64,000 nt of DNA from Adiantum capillus-veneris (GCA_014529385.2 CM043955.1:134986108-135050107); one strand, 5' to 3'; shown: positions 33,450 to 43,820, counted from the first letter of the stretch. The notes: generated by a model not told the origin, from the sequence alone. Made by a program: numbers and translations.

Positions 33450-36400
33450 ATGTCTGACGGTTTCAGTCAGATTGTTACTGAGAAGCTTGAGAAAAATAAC
33501 TACCCTGCATGGAAGTTCAGAATAACAAATTTCCTAAAAGGAAAAGGTTATTGGGACTATGTAGAAGGAGACAATGAAAAGGAACCAGAGATTCTCGGGG
33601 CAAATGCTACAGCAGAACAAAGGAAAGCTTTGAGGGACTGGCAACAAGGCCAGAGCAAAGTGATGTATTGGCTTTCTATGAGCATCACAGATGGCATGAT
33701 GGGCTATCTACAGGATACTGAAACCCCCGCCATTGCATGGAGAAACTTAGGCAGAGTGTTCGAGGTGAACACCAAGGCCAAGAAGCTTCAACTAAAGTCG
33801 GAGCTAAATCAGGTTAAGAGGAACAACCTCTCAATCAATGATTATGCCTTGAAGATCAAGAGTATCATTGAGGCTCTTGGATCTATTAAAGTCTCAGTGG
33901 AAGACGATGACATTGTCCGTGCATGCTTGAATGGTCTAGGAGATGAGTATGTACATTTTAGGTCTTCCATGAATACAAGAGACGACATCCCCGTGTTCCA
34001 AGATTTGATTTCTATGCTTATTCTTGAGGAGAAGAACCTTGACACATATTCTTCTCATGGCAGAAATAATTCTGAACAGGCCTTCTATTCTAACTCCAAC
34101 AGAGGTAGAGGTAGAGGTCGTGGTCGAGGCCCAAGGGGTTGGAGGGGCCAATTTCTGGAAGGTCAATCAAATCAAAACAATACAGGTGGCAGGGGAAACC
34201 AGTCTCAAGGCAGGGGGAGTCAAAGAGGTCGTGGTGCAGGATCAAGCAGGCAGCAACATACTCCAGATAGTAGAGAATGTTGGACTTGTGGTGAAAGAGG
34301 TCACATGTCACGTGACTGTCCAAAGGGAAAAGCAAGTAGAAAGAGAGAACATGGCAACTATGCATCTACTAGCAGAGATGCAGATGACAGCAAAAACGAG
34401 CGCATGTTTGTTATGCAACATGTAATGAATACAATGACTGCAGAGAATTCCACCCAAGATGATGTTTGGTATGTGGATTCAGGTGCCTCTAATCACATGA
34501 CGTCTCGTGGAGAGTGGTTTAGAGATATGCGCAAACAAGATGTGTCAGGCTATGTGCAGACAGGAGATGACACAGCTCACCCCATTGCTCATGTAGGGGA
34601 CATACCTCTAAATACGAAGAGTGGGAAATCAAAGTACTTAGCAGATGTACTTCATGTCCCAAACATTACAAAGAATCTTGTTTCTGTTGGACAAATGGTT
34701 GAGCAGGGTTTGCAGGTTCGCTTCAATCCAAATGGCTATTATGTAGAAGATTTCCAGAATGGCTGTAAGCTGATCACAGAGGGAAAATGTGTGGGAAGAA
34801 TGTTTACGCTGAATGTAGACATGCCTGAGGTAAAAGCTGCATTATTTGCACAGGGCACAGGTGTTGTGGCTGATGTTGACATTTGGCACAAACGAATTGG
34901 CCATGTCAATGAGCAGAGATTGCGCAGCATGCAATCAAAACAGATTATAAAAGGTTTGCCCAAATTCAAGGTGGATGGTATGCATAAAGTGTGTGCAGCA
35001 TGCCAGTTTGGAAAACAGTCAAAGGGCTCATTTCCACATGAACGCAATGTATGTAAAAAGCCACTTGAGGTGGTGCACACAGATGTTTGGGGTCCAACCG
35101 ATACTGCAAGTATACATGGTTGCAGGTATTATGTCTCTTTCATTGATGACCATACAAGGAAAGTATGGGTCTACTTCATTCATAACAAAAGTGAAGTGTT
35201 TGGTCACTTTCAAGACTTCAAAGTCATGATTGAGAAGGAGACAGATATGCAAATCAAGACATTGAGGTCAGATGGAGGGGGAGAGTACTTCTCCAATGAT
35301 TTTTCAGATTTTCTGCGAATGCATGGTATACACAGGCAGTTTACATGCAGATATACTCCACAGCAGAATGGGGTCGCAGAAAGGAAAAACAGGCACATTG
35401 CAGAGGTTGCACGTGCATTGATGAATGAGAAGAACATGCCTCATCATTTCTGGGCTGAAGCTGTAAATACAGCTGTGCACATTATGAACAGGACACCTAC
35501 AGCTGCGGTGCATGATGTAACACCTGAGGAAAAGTTTACAGGTACAAAGCCTGATTTGGCACACTTGAAAGTGTTTGGCTGCATAGCTTACGTGCATGTA
35601 CCAGATGAGTTGCGTAGGAAATTGGATCCTAAAGCAGAGAAATGTATTCTTGTGGGATATTCCCTTGAACAAAAGGGGTACAGGTGCTACAATCCTACTA
35701 CACGAGAATTACGAGTGAGCAGAGATGTAGTCTTTGATGAGATGAGCAGCTGGTACAGTAATGCACATGGCACTATTGGGGCTGATGTAAAAGATGATGT
35801 GGTTGTACAAAATGTGAGGCCACAGTCACAGGTTTTGAGTGGACCACAAGAGTCCTCTTCTCGTGGCTCTGTTGAGAAACCATGGAATGGTAGACTACGT
35901 ACGCAGGTTACTCCACCAGCAGGTACAGGGAATGTATCACGAAAAGGAAAGGAAAAGGTTGATGAACCTCCCTTTATGGTTGATGCATCATCAGGTTTTT
36001 CATATGTAGACATGGATTCAGATGGTTCTGAACAAAGTCTTGATGAGGAATTTGGAATTCCGGTTGTCAGGACACCTGGTGTAAGGAAAGTACAAGAAGA
36101 TGCTAGAGGGCAAAGGAGTGACCCAGGACCGCGCAGATCTAATAGAGTCAGAAATCCAGTTCAGAAATTGACTTATGATGGGTATCTAGCGCATCACCAA
36201 GCCTACATGGCTAAGGTGATACAGGATGTGGAGCCCACATGTTTTGAGGATGCAGTTGGAAATGTGCATTGGGATGATGCAATGAATGAAGAGATGGCTG
36301 CATTGGAAGCAAATGACACATGGGAGTTGGTGCCATTGCCAAGTGGCAAGAAAGCTATTGGCTGTAAATGGGTGTATAAAACCAAGCATAAGGCTGATGG

Positions 36401-37457
36401 TAACATTGAGCGTCACAAGGCAAGGCTGGTCGCAAAGGGTTATGCACAGACGTATGGCATAGACTATGCGGAGACCTTTGCTCCAGTGGCAAAGATGACG
36501 ACAGTGAGAGCTGTCATAGCAGTGGCTGCATCTAGAGGATGGATTATGCATCAAATGGATGTAAAGAATGCCTTCTTGAATGGTGAGTTGCAAGAGGAAG
36601 TGTATATGGATCAGCCACCTGGTTATGTCGATCCAAGTTACCCAGATTATGTATGCAGACTTCTCAAAGCTTTGTATGGTTTGAAGCAGGGCTCTAGAGC
36701 ATGGTATGACAGGATTGCCAAGTATCTTGTCAGTATTGGTTTTAGGAGAGCTCATGCTGATCATTCACTCTATGTACGTGAGAGTGATGTAGGGATTGTG
36801 GTCATTACCATATATGTAGATGACCTTATTATTGTTGGTGACAATGCTATGGAGATTGACCATGTGAAGGGTCTTCTCAAACAGGAGTTTGAAATGAAAG
36901 ATTTAGGCGAGTTGCGCTACTTTCTTGGCATTGAAGTGATCAGGACTCCAGAGGGTGTATGGCTATCACAGAGACAGTATGCTTTGGACATGTTGTCAAA
37001 GTATGGTATGGCTGATTGTAAGCCAATTTCTATTCCCTTGGATGTGAATGCAAAGCTGAGTGCAGAGAAGGGTGATGTTGTTGAGGATGTCAACATGTAC
37101 AGGAAGATTGTGGGTAGTCTAATCTACTTGACTATCACGAGGTCAGACTTGAGCTACACAGTAGGCTTGGAGAGTCAGTTCATGCAACTTCCGAGGAAGC
37201 CACATTTGGATGGAGTACGACGCACACTTAGGTATGTGCAAGGTACTCTTGACTACGCATTATTCTATGCAGCAGATGCACCATTATCATTGTATGGGTA
37301 TACAGATGCAGATTGGGCAGGTAGCATTGTTGATAGGAGATCTACGAGTGGCTTCATGTTCTCTTTTGGGAGTGCTGCTGTTACTTGGAGCAGCAAAAAG
37401 CAGCCTACGGTTGCTTTATCGAGCACAGAGGTGCAGCAGTTGCGGCGTGCGTGGTAG
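33450..37457 (+). CDS. Copia gag-pol polyprotein, 1335 aa
   Basis: Single open frame from ATG 33450. Domains in order: gag (residues 1-200, NYPAWKFRITNFLKGKGYW), Arg/Gly-rich linker, CCHC knuckle CWTCGERGHMSRDC (about 277-290), and protease YVDSGASNHM (about 341). Next is pre-integrase IWHKRIGHVN with CAACQFGK. The integrase core follows with VVHTDVWGP (about 541), LRSDGGGEY (about 606) and QQNGVAERKN (about 640). RT follows with QMDVKNAFLNGELQEEVYMD and ITIYVDDLIIVGD (about 1120). RNase H starts with YGYTDADWAGS (about 1284). The frame ends early in RNase H (SSTEVQQLRRAW) because of a small deletion. Gag, protease, integrase and RT look intact, so it could act in trans. Confidence 0.96.
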   Translation: MSDGFSQIVTEKLEKNNYPAWKFRITNFLKGKGYWDYVEGDNEKEPEILGANATAEQRKALRDWQQGQSKVMYWLSMSITDGMMGYLQDTETPAIAWRNLGRVFEVNTKAKKLQLKSELNQVKRNNLSINDYALKIKSIIEALGSIKVSVEDDDIVRACLNGLGDEYVHFRSSMNTRDDIPVFQDLISMLILEEKNLDTYSSHGRNNSEQAFYSNSNRGRGRGRGRGPRGWRGQFLEGQSNQNNTGGRGNQSQGRGSQRGRGAGSSRQQHTPDSRECWTCGERGHMSRDCPKGKASRKREHGNYASTSRDADDSKNERMFVMQHVMNTMTAENSTQDDVWYVDSGASNHMTSRGEWFRDMRKQDVSGYVQTGDDTAHPIAHVGDIPLNTKSGKSKYLADVLHVPNITKNLVSVGQMVEQGLQVRFNPNGYYVEDFQNGCKLITEGKCVGRMFTLNVDMPEVKAALFAQGTGVVADVDIWHKRIGHVNEQRLRSMQSKQIIKGLPKFKVDGMHKVCAACQFGKQSKGSFPHERNVCKKPLEVVHTDVWGPTDTASIHGCRYYVSFIDDHTRKVWVYFIHNKSEVFGHFQDFKVMIEKETDMQIKTLRSDGGGEYFSNDFSDFLRMHGIHRQFTCRYTPQQNGVAERKNRHIAEVARALMNEKNMPHHFWAEAVNTAVHIMNRTPTAAVHDVTPEEKFTGTKPDLAHLKVFGCIAYVHVPDELRRKLDPKAEKCILVGYSLEQKGYRCYNPTTRELRVSRDVVFDEMSSWYSNAHGTIGADVKDDVVVQNVRPQSQVLSGPQESSSRGSVEKPWNGRLRTQVTPPAGTGNVSRKGKEKVDEPPFMVDASSGFSYVDMDSDGSEQSLDEEFGIPVVRTPGVRKVQEDARGQRSDPGPRRSNRVRNPVQKLTYDGYLAHHQAYMAKVIQDVEPTCFEDAVGNVHWDDAMNEEMAALEANDTWELVPLPSGKKAIGCKWVYKTKHKADGNIERHKARLVAKGYAQTYGIDYAETFAPVAKMTTVRAVIAVAASRGWIMHQMDVKNAFLNGELQEEVYMDQPPGYVDPSYPDYVCRLLKALYGLKQGSRAWYDRIAKYLVSIGFRRAHADHSLYVRESDVGIVVITIYVDDLIIVGDNAMEIDHVKGLLKQEFEMKDLGELRYFLGIEVIRTPEGVWLSQRQYALDMLSKYGMADCKPISIPLDVNAKLSAEKGDVVEDVNMYRKIVGSLIYLTITRSDLSYTVGLESQFMQLPRKPHLDGVRRTLRYVQGTLDYALFYAADAPLSLYGYTDADWAGSIVDRRSTSGFMFSFGSAAVTWSSKKQPTVALSSTEVQQLRRAW

Positions 37458-37744
37458 CTTGGCTACGCACATTACTTGAGGACTTGGGAGTGCAGGTGGA
37501 CCAACAGATTTTCATCCATTGTGACAACCTCAGCAGCATGCAGTTGGCTAGGAACCCAGTGTTCCATGCCAGGACCAAACACATAGAGGTCCATTACCAC
37601 TACGTTCGAGAGCGAGTGTTGGCGGGCGACATCGACTTGGTCTACGTCAGCACAGAGGAGCAGATAGCGGATATCTTTACCAAGGCCCTCGGAGCTGAGA
37701 AGCTTCGACGTTTCCGGACTATGCTTGGACTCTGCGACATGCAG
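37436..37744 (+). pseudogene. N3 RNase H tail, out of frame
   Basis: The frame 37385-37786 carries the rest of RNase H from about 37436: AVAACVVAWLRTLLEDLG, then IFIHCDNLSSMQLARNPVFH and TKHIEVHYHYVRER, ending with IADIFTKALGAEKLRRF. Other Copia RNase H domains have SSTEAEYRGA where this has SSTEVQQLR. A 13-base deletion between two ACAGAG repeats explains the change and removes the AEYR codons. Confidence 0.88.
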
Positions 37745-37749
37745 AGCTC

Positions 37750-37758
37750 GAGGGGGAG
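37750..37758 (+). promoter_or_regulatory. Polypurine tract of N3
   Basis: GAGGGGGAG directly precedes the 3' LTR. Confidence 0.92.
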
Positions 37759-38077
37759 TGTTGAGATGTCGAGCTCTACACCTTGAGCTTGCATCCACTA
37801 CGGGTCTTGGCCGCTTACGGCATTTACTCACTGGCGCGTTAGGTGACCGACACGGAGGATCTCTGCCAGTGATTCTACAGCTGGACTACACTTATAGTGC
37901 CAGCCTAGTACGCTTCTAGCGAGTTCACACTTAGTGACCGCATGTACATATGTGCTACTTTTCAGCTTTAGCACTTAGTCATTTTGTACTCTCTTTTCTG
38001 TGAAGAAGAAGAAGCTTTCCATCTCTGTGTGCTTTGTGCTTGTCTTGTGTAGCTCTCTTGCATCCTCATTCTTTACA
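37759..38077 (+). repeat. 3' LTR of N3, full length
   Basis: 319 bases, TGTTGAGATG to TTCTTTACA, followed by the TCTCG duplication. It is the intact LTR of the pair. Confidence 0.97.
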
Positions 38078-38164
38078 TCTCGATGGCATGGCTAGACACA
38101 ATGCCAAAGTGATCAGTGGAGCTTAAGGTGATGTACCACCCATTTTCTGCCACATACTTTGAAG

Positions 38165-39828
38165 CTATTGACGGGAGCAAAGCGAACCCCGAACCCCGAC
38201 GGCCTCTAAAACACCGGGGACCGAATGGCGCGCCTCGAGCGTGTCATGGTAAAGCAAACAGGGGCACCATCTAGCTTCAGCGGCTAGGACGCAAACAACA
38301 CACCACCATAAACAAGTTTTCATCCAAGAGAGATGGATGCTTGGGAGTAATGATGAAGAGGAAAGGGAATGAGATCAAGTGAGAGAGAGAGAGAGAGAGA
38401 GAGAGTGAGGGAGAGGGTATAGCGGCTTAGTACTTAGGCACCACAAAAGGATGGCGAATCCGCACACCCTTCACACATACACAAGCTCACTCCAAACACA
38501 AGACTAGGTGGCGATTCCGCACACCTCACATGGGCAAAACATTGCAAGAAAACATACTAACAAAACCTCAAGCTTTATTTAGAGAATAAGGCGATGAAAT
38601 AGGGAGCATAGGGTAGGGGAATGAGAAGGGAGAGAGTGGTAGAGCACATGGCGGATAGGTGGGAGTTGATGGCGAAGACTCGCACGAGGGTTATGGCCAT
38701 CATCCTTCATTTAGTTGCCCTTCATCTTCCATAGCCAAGGGTGTAGAGGTCATGCTCAAGACAAGCATGGTGATTGCGGTGATGGTGTGGGTGTGTGTGT
38801 GTGCACTAGGCACACACAGTGCATAGTGTTTTCTTTGGTGATGTTGTGTGTGTATTTAGTGTGATGGTGACCCCTCTTTATATAGGGGAGGAGGGGGGAG
38901 GAATTCTAGAATTTAGAAATGAAGAAATCATTATCTACATAGGCCATGTGACTGTGGGCCCCACTTGTCTGGCTGCGTGTATATGTGTCAGAACAGCAGT
39001 CTCATGAGAGAGAGACTAAGAGAGAGAGATGGGTTGATGAAAAAAAGTGAGAGGTGACATGGAGAATAAAGTAATTACAAGAGGGGAGAGAGGGGAGTGT
39101 GTTCAGAGGTGAATCTGTGTACAGATGTGTGTGAACACAAGAAAAATCAGGTAACCACTGGGTGGGGATGGGTCTGTGGGCACCTTTTCAGTGAAACTGA
39201 GTGTGTGTGAGTGTGGGGAAGGTTATTTAGCTACAAGACAAGAGATATGGCGCCCTTTAGAGAGAGAGGGGGGTATTTGGGTCATGGGATATGATAGGAG
39301 AGAGAAAGAGGGGGTGGGGTATACTATTTTGGAAGATAGGGTAAGTTGCATGTGAGTTAGGGTGCATTATTGGTGAGAGGTGGGGTAGCTTGAGGGGAGA
39401 GAGAAAGGAGAAAGGACAAGGGGAAGAGAGAGGGGGTTGACCTTTTGAGTGGAGGAGAGGAAAAGGGACACACGGCGGGGCAACAGTGAAGAAGGAGGCA
39501 AGGTGGGGATGGGCTACCCCGCAAGCATGAGGTGGACTATTTTACCTTTCTTATATATTTACATAATCATACTTTATTTTTTTCTTACTTTTTTCCAATG
39601 CCTTTTATCACTCCCTCCCTAAGAGGGGGTTTTCATGGGGTGGGGACGAGAGAAGAGGGGTATGGGAGCTTGGCTTGTGAAAAGCCCCCATCACTATTAC
39701 GGCCACTTTCTTACTTAATTTTAAAGAGAATTGATTCCATGGAGGGACCTGCATAATACGCATTGTTAATCTAATTAAAGTTCCAAAACTATGATAGACT
39801 TTCTACTATGGTTTTGAAGGATGCATAC
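38165..39828. other. GA-rich block within the methyltransferase gene
   Basis: A purine-rich stretch with a (GA)n run at 38380-38406 and repeated GAGAGAG patches to 39480. The motif GGCGA(A/T)TCCGCACACC occurs at 38454 and 38510. A plus-strand TATA box (CTCTTTATATAGGGG, 38873-38887) is present. It could be an intron expanded by a solo LTR or another insertion, and it probably replaced the exon(s) expected between exons 11 and 12. No protein domain seen. Confidence 0.5.
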
Positions 39829-42082
39829 CTCGTTCTCCGAAAAATTTTCAACTTTAAAGTTTGTTGGAAAATCCGCAAACAAAAGAGAGGCCACTTCATT
39901 GCTCTTTTCCCCATCAACATGGGCTGAATGAAGAAAATCCAAGATCCTGCATACGATCAAATACATGTATCTCAAACATTCACAACACACACCACACATA
40001 GTTAGTCTTTCTTTTCACATGTGTTTACCATTTCTCATCATCGAGAGAAATTTTGTAAACATCTAGCATGTTGCCAATAACGGTCACATCACAATCTATG
40101 GAAGGCACTGCATAATCAGAAAATAAAATATTTCATCAAGAATTGTTGAGTAGAAATAAAGTGACAGCTAGATATCTATACAAGCAAGTTTACCTGTGGA
40201 GCCTTGAGCACCTTTTTGGTTCTTTTTGGGAGACTTCTTGGGCTTCTCGGATCTAACAAAATCCAATCGTTTCTTTATAGAGGAGATTGTACTATTGTTT
40301 ACTCTTTTCGAAGAGGTGGCTTTCTTGGAAGCTGAGCCAATCTCCTCAATACCATTTTCATTTCTTTCAAGAACGTGCTCTAAAGCAAACAAAAATATAT
40401 TTCTCACAAACATAATCTAAATAGTATGAGCACTTTAACAATTTTATAGTTTTTATAAATGCCAAAAATAACCTTTATATAAGTTCCCTTCATCACGTGG
40501 GTAGGTGCCTCGAGTGTAATCTAGCCACCAAGGGCAATACTCAATTTCCCAAGAAATCAAACCATAATCTCTCATCCATAGTGGATACATACACTCCTCA
40601 CAAGAGAGGTCCCTCCAACTTTCAACAGCAATTGGCAACTTCTCTAACAAAGTTTGATCGTAAAGCTGAATTAGCCATCTACATAAAATGCAGTTAACTT
40701 TATTTGAGCTCCTTTCCTAAGTGACTTATTTATTATACAAACACTAAGTAAAAAATAGAATAACAACCATAAAGATATCAATTGTATTACTTGAATAATA
40801 CTCTCCTCGAAGATTCCATAAGCTCTGGAATTTTTTCATCCGACTCTTTTGTGTTGAGATGACTCCAAAGCTCCACAAAAGCTTTATCAATGTGGTCCCT
40901 CAATTGGTGATGAAACCATGCTTCAAAGACCTCTGGCATTTCTTCAATCATTTTCCCTTTGATCCTCAAGCATTGATTCAAGATACTTCCCCAATACCAC
41001 TCTTTACGAAAGTACATTCTAAATTTCATTGCACTAATATAACGCTCAGAAGTAACATCATCTACACGACAATGCATCAAAGAGTGCAATATTTCCTTTT
41101 TCCTATAGAGCAAACAATAAACAAACCATAAATGCATTGATTCATTTGATGATTTCATGTGTATTTTTTATCCAAAAATTATTACCTCTCTGGTGATATT
41201 TTAGAAGTTGCCAAAGAGTGGACCTTGTCTCTTGTAAGGCCTACTTGATCCTTTTCTCTTATCCAATTGGAGTTAAATAATAAAGAGAAGAACCCCTGGC
41301 CATTGGCGGGGTTGGCAATGGCCAACATCTATGTTGCATTAGCACGAGATCAAATCAAATCAATTTTTCAATCAAATAAATCAAATTCAAATGACATGTC
41401 AACTTACAATTTTGTAGAAATTCAAACATGAATGGTGAGAAGAGAAAGTGTTTACCTTATAAGCTCTTTCTTAGAATATTTTTTCTACTCTTCCTCGAGC
41501 AACCATTTTCTTTTCTAGCAGTGAAATCGAGGGATCATTGATCTCTTGCATCTCTTTGATAAGAGACAAGTCAAAGTCTTCCTTTTGTAGAGCAAATGAA
41601 AAAAAAAAAGTAAGATTTTACAAAATAATGTCAAGCTTTAGAAATTACATAAAAAGTGTACTTTAAGGCAAAAAAATATACCTTCCATATGAGCATTTCT
41701 AATAAAAGAGCAGGAGCGTTATACCAACTCCCTTTAGATGCCTTCTTCTCACAAGCAAGCTCTACCTCTATCCATCGAACCCAATCTTGGGGAAAGTCTT
41801 TCATTAAAGAATCTTTGCTTGCCACAACCAGTTTTTGGAACAAGAATATCTCCTACCCAAAATTTGTGCTCACAGTGGTTCTACCAATCCTAAACCACAA
41901 TATCTTAAATTAAATGGCAGGAGAATGACATCGATAAAGTAATAGCAATAACTTTCAAAACAACAAATGTGCCTACTCATTTTGAGAGCGCAAAGCTAGC
42001 ATAAGCTCCCCCTCTGCACTTCTATCAACATAGACAAATTGACACTTCACAGAAAAATGTCTCCACTTTATCATTGAAAATT
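39829..42082 (-). pseudogene. Middle exons 3-11, ending in motif IV-like DFPT
   Basis: Nine exons join in phase except at exon 3 to 4. The helical middle includes MKFRMYFRKEWYWGSILNQC, EMPEVFEAWFHHQLRDHIDK and an aromatic segment YPLWMRDYGLISWEIEY. A Lys/Ser-rich segment (SEKPKKSPKKNQKG) lies in exon 9. Exon 11 ends with EVASLLFADFPTNFKVENF. In class-beta amino-methyltransferases this position holds the catalytic DPPY/DPPF followed by N. Here Pro has become Phe (TTT for CCT would need two C-to-T changes). Exon 5 has one TAA. Introns are short, 80-150 bases. Confidence 0.65.
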
Positions 42083-42162
42083 CTACAACAACAAAAAAGA
42101 AAATTAGAAAGCATAGAGTAATACAAGTCAACTTTACATTAAACAAAAAAGAAATCACTTAC

Positions 42163-42946
42163 GTGTTTTTATTAAGCGCATCCAAGTTTTCAAACGGTGA
42201 TTACCATCCCAAACGATAAATTTTTTTCCCCTTAAGTCTTCCCACTCAAGAGGAAGGGAATTATCAAAATCATTGCTTATTTCTCGCCAAATAGGCCCCC
42301 ATTCATCTTTGTCTAAGTCGGAAACATAATGTTGATCATGGCCTGGCTTCTTAAATGACACAAGAAATGGAGCTCCAAGCACACTGTATCCAGACATCTC
42401 AAACCTTTTCACCAAGTCCTCAGTGCCTGGACCCACCGCTCTAATGGCTTCATTTTCCATCAATCTGCAGAGAGGAATGCGAGGAGGTTCCCCACCTCTC
42501 TTTACAATAAAACCCTCTACAATCTCCTCCAATATTCGACCATGAACATCCTTTCCAAATACTGTTGGATGATCGGGAGGTTTAGCAACAATTGTTGTTG
42601 CTTCAGACACGCTGTGAGCCACCAATTCACCTTGTGTAGCATGAATATCTATGAACACCTCTTCTTCATGCACATCACTCGATATATCATCTTCTTCATG
42701 CACATCACCCAAAATATACTCCTTTCGAAGGACATTGGAAGAAGCAATGGAAGATCGTACATTGGCCCTATGCCCTGTAGTACCAGACCTTAATGTGTGT
42801 CCTACTCCTACAAGCAAAAAACAATAAGAACACAACTAGTTTAGTGAGTATGTGGAGACAAATAAAAAGAACACAAATAGCTTAATGTATTTGAACTTAC
42901 TTTGAGAGATACCTGTCCTGCCACGTTTAGATGGTGTACGAGCCAT
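42163..42946 (-). pseudogene. N-terminal exons 1-2: ParB-like domain
   Basis: Exon 1 (MARTPSKRGRTGISQ) splices in phase to exon 2 at 42807. An acidic repeat, DVHEEDDISSDVHEEE, is followed by a segment with the layout of ParB/Srx-type domains: RIPLCRLMENEAIR, then LVKRFEMSGYSVLGAPFLV and KKFIVWDGNHRLKTWMRL. The DGNHR box resembles the GxHR-type signature of ParB N-terminal domains. ParB plus methyltransferase fusions are known from phages and bacteria. The N-terminal basic motif resembles a nuclear signal. The domain call is by eye and could be wrong; the exon structure is better supported. Confidence 0.55.
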
Positions 42947-42990
42947 AATCTATCAACCACAAACAACAAAAATCCTCTTAGCAATGATAA

Positions 42991-43820
42991 TACAAATATA
43001 AACTTCTAAATTTCGGCAGCATAACGGCGTAAAATGAAAATTAAAAAAAAAACCATTCTCAACTTGCTCATGGCAAGGAAAAATACAAATCCACTTTGAC
43101 ATTTGTATACCTCTTCTCTACAACGACCTGTTCTTACATCATTGTAATTGTTACTGTAAGTGTGTTTAGTATGTGTGTATGCATGGTGTCTTATATGCAA
43201 GTGTGTTGATGTGTGTGAATATGCAAGTGTTTATATGTGTGTGTGTGTGTGTGTGGATGTATGCATGATTGTGTGTGTGTGACTGTAAGTGTAATATATG
43301 TGTGTCTGTATGCATGATTGTGTGTGTGTTTGTGCTATGTATGCAAGTGTGTTGATGTTGTGAATACAAGTGTTTATATATGTGTATGTGTGCGTATGCA
43401 TGACAATACAAATATAAACTTCTAAATTTCGGCAGCATAACGGTGTAAAATGCAAATTAAAAAAAAAACCATTCTCAACTTGCTCATGGCAAGGAAAAAT
43501 ACAAATCCACTTTGACATTTGTATACCTCTTCGCTACAACGACCTGTTCTTACATCATTGTAATTGTTACTGTAAGTGTGTTTAGTATGTGTGTATGCAA
43601 GTGTGTTGATGTGTGTGAATGCAAGTGTTTATATGTGTGTGTGTGCGGATGTATGCATGATTGTGTGTGTGTGAATGTAAGTGTAATATGTGTGTGTCTG
43701 TATGCATGATTGTGTGTGTGTTTGTGCTATGTATGCAAGTGTGTCGATGTTGTGAATGCAAGTGTTTATATATGTGTATGTATGCAAGTGTGTTGATGTT
43801 GTGAATGCAAGTGTTTATAT

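Larger units (their letters stand above)
33046..38077 (+). mobile_element. Copia element N3, nearly intact, in exon 12 of the methyltransferase gene
   Basis: Complete LTR retrotransposon with TCTCG duplicated on both sides (33041-33045 and 38078-38082). LTRs are identical over their first 171 bases or so, implying recent insertion. The 5' LTR is 135 bases shorter by an internal deletion. The polyprotein is open for 1335 codons and then frameshifts inside RNase H. It is antisense to the gene it interrupts. Confidence 0.97.
32363..38164 (-). pseudogene. C-terminal exons 12-14: methyltransferase motif I region
   Basis: Exon 12 (38164-38078, resuming at 33040-32964 after the Copia insertion) reads ENGWYITLSSTDHFGIVSS, then MGFKMMYTILILIPDG and a TGA. 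Exon 13 reads VETLFLGLFYHKGQRP, then IGGHALRGATERSLDFFR. Exon 14 reads IVYMFSGCGGLGNVCVEL, then CLCIDSDPEVF, and ends at TAA 32363. FSGCGG plus the acidic IDSDPE is the SAM-binding motif I. Its place after motif IV is the beta order of N4/N6 DNA methyltransferases. Splices 12-13 and 13-14 are exact GT/AG and in phase. Confidence 0.7.
32363..42946 (-). pseudogene. Spliced ParB-like / DNA amino-methyltransferase gene
   Basis: About 14 exons are recognisable on the minus strand. Likely exons are 42946-42901, 42807-42163, 42082-41977, 41852-41682, 41581-41456, 41328-41186, 41102-40791, 40678-40473, 40379-40194, 40107-40029, 39946-39829, 38164-38078 plus 33040-32964, 32884-32694 and 32612-32363. 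Nearly all joins keep the frame and use GT/AG. The encoded protein exceeds 900 residues: an N-terminal ParB-like domain, a long helical middle, and a C-terminal class-beta methyltransferase. I see two in-frame stops (TAA in exon 5, TGA in exon 12), one out-of-phase join (exon 3 to 4), a 5-kb Copia insertion and probable loss of exon(s) between 38165 and 39828. Product function as a DNA methylase is inferred from motifs only. Confidence 0.7.

Noticed and set aside
36186-36764. 192-aa minus-strand ORF
   Set aside because: Antisense shadow of the N3 reverse transcriptase frame, which is clearly the coding strand.
37725-37919. Short ORF at the N3 end
   Set aside because: Lies in the LTR and polyprotein tail; no conservation beyond the LTR.
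39532-39756. Plus-strand 74-aa ORF
   Set aside because: No domain, intronic GA-rich context, no splice or repeat logic.
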